Shown here: piece after piece, positions 56,586 through 64,000 of the stretch
Numbering within the stretch: position 1 is the first letter of the stretch
How the letters are laid out: each line of letters opens with the position of its first letter
NCBI GenBank assembly: GCA_023935145.1
Contig: CM043697.1
Location: forward strand, 48,899,001 to 48,963,000
Length of the DNA: 64,000 nt
Source: Bretschneidera sinensis
Taxonomy: Eukaryota; Streptophyta; Magnoliopsida; Brassicales; Akaniaceae
Direction of reading: 5' to 3'
The notes under the pieces: generated by a model
Databases searched by the model: none
What the model was told of the DNA's origin: nothing
What the model saw: the letters and a program-made list of their open reading frames with translations, nothing else
Program-made: the position numbers and the translations under genes

Positions 56586-56745
56586 TCAAAAGAGAAATTA
56601 GAGTTTGTGTTTATTGACTGTATAATGTTATAGTAGTAGGAGCTCATATTTATAGAGTATGTACATAAGAATTACCTATTTACATTAGACCTAGAATTTC
56701 CTAATATTATTTACATTAGAAAATATATACATTTACATATTATAT
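56577..56745 (-). repeat. Inverted fragment of the same copia LTR
   Basis: Its reverse complement matches 48365-48570 (AAATGTATATATTT, AATAATATTAGGAAAT, TATAAATATGAGC, AGT.AAACACAAAC.CTAAT). It has one rather than three copies of the 25-bp unit. It stands where a direct 3' LTR would be expected after a full pol. Confidence 0.75.
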
Positions 56746-58631
56746 GTGCACGATTGATACACAGTCGCATGAAATTGTGAAAGGTTGCGTGATTATGGTA
56801 ATATTTATTTAAAAGGATTTGCTAAATATTTATTATTTATCCTAATGTATAAATAAGTTAGCATTGTGATATTGGGTCAACCTGAGGTCTGAAAAATACA
56901 CCTCTGATGTCATTGAAAAAAGCTCGATGAGATTTACAGTACTTAACTTGAATTCACTGTCGTTCATTGTGTCAGCCGTCCTCAAGTACTGCCAACCACT
57001 CCAACCTTGAATTGAGGCTAAGAGACATTCTTTTAGATTCGGTACTTTCCTGTAACTATTACCAAAAAGTGATAGCATGACCTTCCAAAAATTGGATTTT
57101 TACCGACTTGCAAAAGTTACCATCAAATCGTTGTCGAAAATAGATGTGGTGAACCTCAGGCACCGTCAACAACGAGTAGGCTTCGTCTCTCCGTTTGCAA
57201 TTTTTTTTTCCTGATTTTTTTTTTTTTTTTTTGTAAATGCACAAAAAAACTTTGTTTTGCTATAACCAATGGTATTTTAATTTAGAAACGTTGGGGTATA
57301 ATACTACCTTACACATATAGTGAAGTAAGTTAGCATTTTTATTATTTAAAAACATTTTTTTATGAGTTCAAAATCTATTTGCAAATATTACTTTCCAAAT
57401 CTTATAATAATACCATAAAAATACTTTAAAGTGAGTGTTAATTAATTTAATAAAATTATTTATCTTTACACAATAGACCGTCGAATTTGGCAATCCCGAA
57501 TACATGGGGATAAAGAATGAAAAAAAAAAAATTTATTTTTATAGTCCAACGGTTCAATGGACCTCCACCGAACAGAAAAGAAACACATCCCTTGGGGTCC
57601 TTTTTCCCCTAGAAGTTGTATTAAAGTAAAAACCTTCACCAGCCATGGTCTTGTGCCCGCTTCATCCGCATTTAGTAGCGTAGCTGCCATTAATTGATGA
57701 TTAATACTTTTTTTTTTTTTTCTTGTTGACAGATGTTTAATTAAGATTCTGTTCTTACGTATCCGATTTTTTGATAATTACTCAAAAATTAAAAGATTTT
57801 ATTAATAATTATAATGAATTGTAATAATAATTAAATTTTTAAATTTTTTATTTTTATTTAATTATTATTATAATTTTTTATAATTATTAATAAAGTTTTT
57901 TGATTCCGTAATAATTATTATGAAATCAGGTTTATAAAATCAAAATTCATTTAATTAATATCAATTAACTAATGACTTTACTAAATGATAAATTGATCCG
58001 ACTTTTCAAAGTTGAATTTTACTAACAATCTTGGATGATTGAAATTGAGATTGAGACACAATTATTTTCCTTTTCCTTTTTTTTTCTTTTCGTCTAAAAA
58101 AGGGTGGATCCGTCCAGTAATAAAAAAGGAAGGGCGGATTTACTTGGACCCTTTCTATTGAAAACCCACGTCATTTTGTGCAGCCTAAAAGGTTCTATTG
58201 CTAGGGCACGGGCAGCCTAAGGCCTGATTATTCTCATACGCGAATGTGAGTGGAATCTCAATCTCCCAACTCTCAATCATTATTATATGGAATATTTTTT
58301 CGTCTTCTAATAAATTTTATTTTTCGTACTCATACTAACATTTTAACAAACGAATAACGAGTCAAAAATAGATATTGACAAAAATTTATCTATTTAAGTA
58401 AGAAAATGACGATTCGGGTCTTATACAGACCGGATTTTATGGGTATCGGGTCAACGAATACATATTAAAAATATTCGTTTTCTAACAGATCTTTTTTTTC
58501 AAGTCTATATTCGTATTTTAGCAGACGAGTAACGAATATGATCTAAAAGTTTCACCTCTAATAAGAAGAGAACCAATAAAGTAGAGAAAGTAGGAGTGGA
58601 AGTAAGCTCACTACTCCGGTCCATAACTTGA
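56746..58631. other. Stretch without a recognised gene
   Basis: 56842-57220 on the minus strand reads two adjacent open stretches (LLTVPEVHHIYFRQRFDGNF, then SLFGNSYRKVPNLKECLL...GWSGWQYL) with a coding-like look. The protein was not recognised. The remainder is AT-rich with poly-T runs; 57466-57690 minus is open but unrecognised. Confidence 0.35.
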
Positions 58632-58725
58632 GAAATGACTTCAAACCATCCAAATTAAAAAGTTTAAGTCTATATATATATATATAGACTTAAACTTTTT
58701 AATTTGGATGGTTTGAAGTCATTTC
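58632..58725. repeat. Perfect 94-bp palindrome
   Basis: Each 47-base arm starts GAAATGACTTCAAACCATCC and runs to a (TA) centre at 58678/58679. The two arms are exact reverse complements with no loop. It is followed by another TA run. Confidence 0.85.
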
Positions 58726-59382
58726 TATATATATATATATATATTCACTCACATAATAATTCTTATTATCAATAAAAGAATTGTTGATATGAAAAACCGA
58801 ACTCAGTCTTAAAAATTAATAATTTGATTTCATTCAATTTTATATTTAATACAAAAATAAATATAAAATGATTTTATCTTATTGAATTATGGGAAAGTTA
58901 AATAATAAAAATGATAATAATTTAGAAAATCACTTCAATGCATTTTTATGATCAAATCACATTTAGTATAATGATCAAATACACGGGCAGATGATTGATT
59001 TTCATTGATAAGTCTATCATATCAATATTTTTTAAACAATAATGAAATCCTTGTGAAAACAATATTTGATATCTTAAAGGCGAAGAAACGTGTTAGGCTT
59101 AAGAGTTTAATATTAAACATGAGGTCTTTTGCATAATCTGTGAAAATTTTATTTGCTATGTCATTCTTAGCTAAAGATAGGCCGGCTTCAATAATTGTGG
59201 ATGAAAGCGGTTCTCATTTTGTTGGTAAGCTAAATTTCAACAATGAGTTCAGGGTTTAATTTCATCTGTACCCGTACTATTGTGGCTCATTTATTGCTAT
59301 ATAATTTGATTTCATTCAATTTTATATTTAATACTAAAATAAATATAAAATATAATTTTATCTTATTGAATTATGAGAAAGT
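58726..59382. other. Spacer containing a ~78-bp direct repeat
   Basis: 58820-58898 and 59305-59380 share TTTCATTCAATTTTATATTT and TTATCTTATTGAATTATG, in the same orientation. Between them is unrecognised sequence. No gene was seen. Confidence 0.5.
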
Positions 59383-59792
59383 TATTTAACCAATCCATTT
59401 ATGGTCCAAACATTCAACCTTTTGGCTGCCCATGAACCTTTTGGCTGCCCATGAACCTTTTGGTTACCCTTGAACCTTTTGGCTGTCTCAACTTTTTTGC
59501 TGCCCATTGATTGTGATAACAAATGTATGGAATACGGACGAACTTTCTTGATGGGAGAGCAAGTATAAATATAGGTTTGGTCCCTAGACTCAGAACTACT
59601 CATTTTTCTTTCATACACTATCAAATTGGAGAGTTCTGAGTGTCTAGAAGAACCAATACTGAGAGAATAGCAGATTGTGTAAGTGAAAAACTTCAATGGC
59701 CAGAGGTATGTTTACGGTCCATCTTAATTCCGCCTTTGATCTATATGCTATTTAAATTGTTTAGCATGTTTAGATTATATTTAGTTTTAACA
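59383..59792 (+). repeat. copia LTR (family D) with ~19-bp tandem repeats
   Basis: Begins near TTTAACCAATCCATTTATGG and ends TTTTAACA, two bases before the primer site TGGTATCAGAGC (59795). It contains TATAAATATAGG (59564). 59408-59490 has four copies of AACCTTTTGGCTGCCCATG with changes. Confidence 0.8.
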
Positions 59793-60104
59793 TTTGGTAT
59801 CAGAGCATTGTTTGCCTCTGCCTTGAATTATTAAGCAATCTGTAAAACTTTCATTTTATTAGGTTTTGAAAACGGGTAAAAAACGACCCGGCTGAAGGTT
59901 GAAGGCAACTGTAGATTGAAAAAAATTACCATTTTTTCTTTCTGTCGTTTAAGAAAATATCTTGCAGTTTCAGAATTCGGCATCTTTCCAGAAACACTAT
60001 ATATATATATATATATATTTGGAAGTACATATTTTGGCCTAATTTTATGGATTTTCATAATTTTGCATACGATTTGTAATCATTTGCAAAAAATCAAAAA
60101 AAAA
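59793..60104 (+). other. Primer site and leader of copia family D
   Basis: TGGTATCAGAGCATTG at 59795 is the primer site. The rest is a non-coding leader with a TA run at 59999-60019. Gag N-terminal sequence that should follow is absent. Confidence 0.65.
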
Positions 60105-60281
60105 AGTAGTCCCGAGTGTAGGGACCAAACCTGTATTTATATTTGTTCTCCCATTAAGAACATCCATCTGTATTCCATACATTTGTTACTATAATCAATG
60201 GGTAGCCAAAATGTTGAGGCAGCCAAAATGTTCATGGGCAACCAAAAGGTTGAATGTTTGGACCATAATGGATTGGTTACA
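60105..60281 (-). repeat. Truncated, inverted LTR of copia family D
   Basis: Reverse complement of the 59383-59590 LTR region, including the CATGAACATTTTGGCTGCC-type repeats in fewer copies. It starts (minus) TGTAACC, giving the true LTR start that is damaged in the plus-oriented copy. Confidence 0.8.
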
Positions 60282-62034
60282 TTCTCCCACTTGGTCCATA
60301 CATTTACCCTAACTTAATCCCATTGTTTATATTTTAAGAAGTAAATATATGAATCATGGCGATAAGTCCTCTAAGAGTGAGTATTATTTCCATGTATTAC
60401 GATGCATTTAGTTCCTCAAGTATTATTCTTCATGTGACAACATTTCTTAATGAATAAACCCTATGTTTATTCTTGGTCCTATACAGATGAATTTTCTCAA
60501 AGAAATTAAGGTGCACATGAATATGAAAAAACATCAAAATATATAAGAGTTTCATTAATAAACTGTATGTATACAATTACAAAATGGAACCAAGTCCTAT
60601 TTTCTCTACATGATCCTTGAATTTCAGAGGTGGTATGCCCTTAGTCAAAGGATCAGCGATCATTAATTCAGTGCTAATGTGTTCAATGACCACTTTCTTT
60701 CCTTTTACACGTTCTCTTATTGCTAAATACTTAATGTCGATGTGTTTACTTCGACTTCGACTTCGACTTCGACTTTTATTGTTCTTAGTCATAAAGACAG
60801 CAGTTAAATTTTCGCAGAAAATTCTTAATGTCTTATATATAGAATCCATGACTGTAAGCCCAGAAATGAAACTCCTAAGCCATACACAATGTGAAGTGGC
60901 CTCAAAACAGGAGACAAACTCGGCTTTCATAGTAGAAGTAGCAGTTAATGTTTGCTTGACACTTCTCCAAGAAACAGCTCCATCGTCCATCAGAAAAATA
61001 TACTCTGATGTTGATTTACGTGAATCAACACAGTCAGCAAAGTCTGAATCAGAGTAGCCAATCACATCCAGATTGTCTGTCTGTCTATATATAAGCTTGT
61101 AGTCTTTAGTTCCTTAAAGATACCTCATTACTTTATTTGCAACTCTCCAGTGGTCTATACCTAGGTTACTCTGATATCGCCCTTGCATCCCTACAACAAA
61201 TGCAATGTCAGGTCTAGTACAAACTTGAGCATACATAAGGCTTCTGACTGCAGAAGCATATGGAATGTTATTCATAGATCCCTCTCAAAATCATTCTTCG
61301 GGCATTGGTTCAAATTGAACCTATTATCCTTCACAATGGGAGCTACACTTAGTGAACAGTCTATTGTCTGAAATCTCTCTAAAACTTTGTAGATATAGGT
61401 TTCTTGTGACAGACTTAAAACAACTCGAGGTCTATCTCTATGGATCTTAATGCCAATGACATAAAATGCCTCACCCATATCTTTCATATCAAAATTTTTA
61501 GAGAGAAATTGTTTCACCTCATGCAACAAGCCCTTATCATTAGTTGCAAGTAAAATATCATCCACATATAAAAGAAGAAAACAAATTTTACTCCCATTGA
61601 CCTTCTGGTATATACATTGATCCATGGGGTTTTCAACAAAACCAAATGAAGAAATTACTTTATGGAATTTAAAACCATTGACAGGAGGCTTGTTTTAAAC
61701 CGTATATGAATTTCTTAAGCTTGCAAACCAAATGCTCACCATCATTAGAGGAGAACCCTTCAGGTTGTTTCATATAAAACTCCTCTTCCAGATCTCCATT
61801 AAGAAATGCGGCTTTTACATCCATTTGTTGAAGCTCAATGTCAAAATGAGCGACTAATGCCAAAATAATACGAAGATAATCTTTCTTAGATACAGGAAAG
61901 AAAGTCTCTGTGTAATCAATTCTTTTTTTTTGAATAAATCCCTTAGAAACAAGTCTCGCTTTTTATCTCTCAATATGGCCTAATGAATCTTTCTTGGTCT
62001 TAAAGACCCATTTGCAACCAATGGAAGAAGAAAA
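60105..62034 (-). mobile_element. copia family D 3' half, inverted
   Basis: On the minus strand: reverse transcriptase starts at ~62030 (GCKWVFK-type start) and runs through LQQMDVKAAFLNGDL, KLKKFIYGLKQAS and the catalytic LLLYVDDILLATND at ~61580. RNase H (60577-61065) has GYSDSDFADC, FCENLTAVFM, KHIDIKYLAIRE and ADPLTKGIPP. Then come the polypurine tract GTGGGAGAA (60282-60290) and an LTR that starts TGTAACCAATCC at 60281 and is truncated at ~60105. Stops at ~61125, 61630 and 61690 break the frame. Confidence 0.88.
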
Positions 62035-64000
62035 GCTTGATACCACTTCAAGTTGATATCAAGAAAGAAGAAATGTGTTTCTTTTGTAAAAAGAATGGAC
62101 ATATGAAGAAGGAATACATCAAATTTCAAAAATGATTTGAGAAGAAAGGTAATCCAACCTCGTTTATTTGTTATGAATCTAATATGGTTAATGTTAATAT
62201 TAACACCTAGTGGATTGATTCTGGATTTACAATCCATATTACAAACTTCTTGCAGGGTATACAAAACCTAAGGAAGCCAGTGAGAAGTGAACAAAGCATC
62301 TTATCAGGAAACAAGATGGGCTCACATGTGGAGGCGATTGAAACTTGCGTTTTAACTTTAAGTAGTGGCTTTATTTTAAAATTGGAAAAGACCTTTTATG
62401 TACCAAGTTTCTCACGAAACTTGATTTCTATTTTCGGACTTGTACCATTTGGATATTCCTTTAATTTTCAAGACATATCTTTTAGTTTATTTTATAAAAC
62501 TGATTATGTTAGGAATGGTATTTTGTCTGATGGTTTTTATCATCTTTATTTGCAAAATGATGCCACTTATAGTTCAATGCATGTTCAAAATGGCGTTAAA
62601 ATGTTCAATATTAACGAGGACTCCTCTATGTTATGGCACCGGAGATTAGGACATCTCTCCATAGAAAGAATTAAGAGATTAGTGAATAAAGGGGTACTTA
62701 GTACTCTAGATTATACTGATTTGGAGACTTGTGTGGACTGCATTAAGGGAAAATAGACCAACAAGTCCAAGAAAGGTGCTAATAAGAGTTCGGACATATT
62801 AGAAATCATTCATACTGATATATGTTGTCCAGACATGGACGCATATGATCAGAAATATTTCATCACTTTTATCGATGATTACTCACGATATATGTATATC
62901 TATTTGCTTCATAAGAAGAATGAAACATTGGATTCCTTCAAAGTCTTTAAAGCTGAAGTTGAGAACCAATGCGGAAAGCAAATACAAATTGTGAGATCCA
63001 ATAGAAGTGGAGAATATTATGGTAGATACATAAAAAGTGGACAAGCACCTGGTCTTTTTACCAAGTTTCTTCAAGAACATGGGATTGTTGCCCATTACAC
63101 TATGCTTGGTTCCCTAGACCAGAATGGTGTTGCAAAAAAAAGAAACCGAACATTGATGGACATGGTGCGGAGTATGCTTAGCAACTCCAATCTTCCTACA
63201 TCTTTGTGGACTAAAGCATTAAAGATGGTTGCGTATATATTAAACCGAGTTCCAACCAAGGCTGTTCTCAAGACACCATTTGAATTATGAAAAGGTTGAA
63301 AATCGAGTTTGCGACATATGTGTGTTTGGGGATGTTCGTCTGAGGTGAGGATTTATAACCCACAAGAGAATAAACTGGATCCGAGGACTATTAGTGGGTA
63401 TTTCGTTGGATATGCCGAAAGGTCCAAGGGTTATAGGTTTTATTGTCCAACTCATACTACAAGGATTGTGGAATCAAGAAACACTAAGTTTATAGAGAAT
63501 GACATAATCAGTGGGAGGGATCGGTTCAGGAACTTAGTTCCTGTACATGATCATACAAAATCTTAACCTTCATCAAATGATAGATTGGTTATAGTTCATA
63601 GCATACCTCAAGTACAAGCTCGTGTTGACCAATCAATCGTTGAGGTTCCATAAGCTGCTGACAACATTCTAATAGATCAAGTAGTTCAGGAAATACCACA
63701 AGCTCCTGAATAACCAGTTGAACCACAAGCTCCCTGGGAGACATTGGTACAACATTAAGAAAATCTACTAGAGACAGGAGATCAGCAATTCCTAGTGATT
63801 ACATTGTGTATCTACAAGAATTTGACTATAATTTTGGAGCTGAAAATGATCCTGAAACCTTTTTACAGGCCATGAGTTGCAAAGGGTCAACCTTATGGCA
63901 CGATGCCATGAAGGAAGAGATGAATTCCATGAAAAGCAACGGAGTCTAAGATTTTGTAGAGTTGCCTAATAGGGCGAAGGTCATTGGTTACAAATGGGTC
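62035..64000 (+). mobile_element. copia family D 5' half, plus orientation, runs off window
   Basis: Begins inside gag with a zinc knuckle whose last Cys is Tyr (CFFCKKNGHMKKEY, ~62070-62115). Protease remnants follow (WIDSG at ~62212), then GAG-pre-integrase (LWHRRLGHLSIERI, ~62630). The integrase core has [39 protein letters not shown] in place of the usual D, and [13 protein letters not shown] where family members have a Glu. The post-integrase region follows, with FELxKGxKxSLRHMCVWGC. It reaches the start of reverse transcriptase at the window edge (VIGYKWV). Stops at ~62755 and 63287 and several near 63650-63950 make it a pseudogene. Confidence 0.88.

Noticed and set aside
60617..61057. 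Plus-strand 146-codon frame
   Set aside because: It is the antisense shadow of the copia RNase H on the minus strand.

Overview
This window looks like eudicot plant nuclear DNA. It is AT-rich, has GT-AG introns, and carries three recognisable plant gene loci: a PEPR-type leucine-rich-repeat receptor kinase, a TRM82/WDR4-type WD-repeat protein, and an F-box/kelch protein of the SKIP30 family. All of these are embedded in dense nested LTR retrotransposons. I cannot name the species. Only the SKIP30 gene (40047-41093, minus) looks intact; the receptor kinase and both copies of the WD-repeat gene carry disabling changes.

Layout. 1-4505: 3' part of an Athila-like Ty3/gypsy element, with an inverted gag-protease piece. 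4506-10357: a hAT-like scrap, then a decayed TNT1-like Ty1/copia element. 10358-15148: unassigned DNA with a MITE-like repeat, a SINE-like tract and a LINE RNase H remnant. 15149-19538: an LTR element with no coding domains, whose 3.3-kb interior is four families of GC-rich tandem repeats. 19823-26205: a broken duplicate of the WD-repeat gene, split by a Ty1/copia element (20506-25975) whose gag is itself interrupted by a reverse-oriented solo LTR (21133-21853). 26650-30216: PEPR-like pseudogene with a 308-bp insert. 32564-37062: TRM82/WDR4-like locus, probably a pseudogene, with a MITE in an intron. 38434-39560: non-autonomous hAT element with 8-bp target duplication. 40047-46160: SKIP30 and its inferred leader, whose long 5' intron holds LINE pieces and a Harbinger-like element. 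46921-47415: MITE-like repeat. 48319-56745: copia remnant split by a complete-boundary gypsy element (49032-56066). 58632-58725: perfect 94-bp palindrome. 59383-64000: one copia family in inverted halves, running off the window.

The loci do not form a pathway. The strongest signal is the insertion record: several insertions can be resolved to the base by target duplications (GTCAC, GTCAT, AAAAA, CTT, an 8-bp hAT duplication). Others can be resolved by paralogous 'empty sites' inside this same window. The most unusual single object is the tandem-array LTR element at 15149-19538. No prokaryote-type system, CRISPR array, rRNA or clear functional tRNA gene was seen. Coordinates of decayed elements are by eye and good to a few bases at TSD-defined ends, tens of bases elsewhere.
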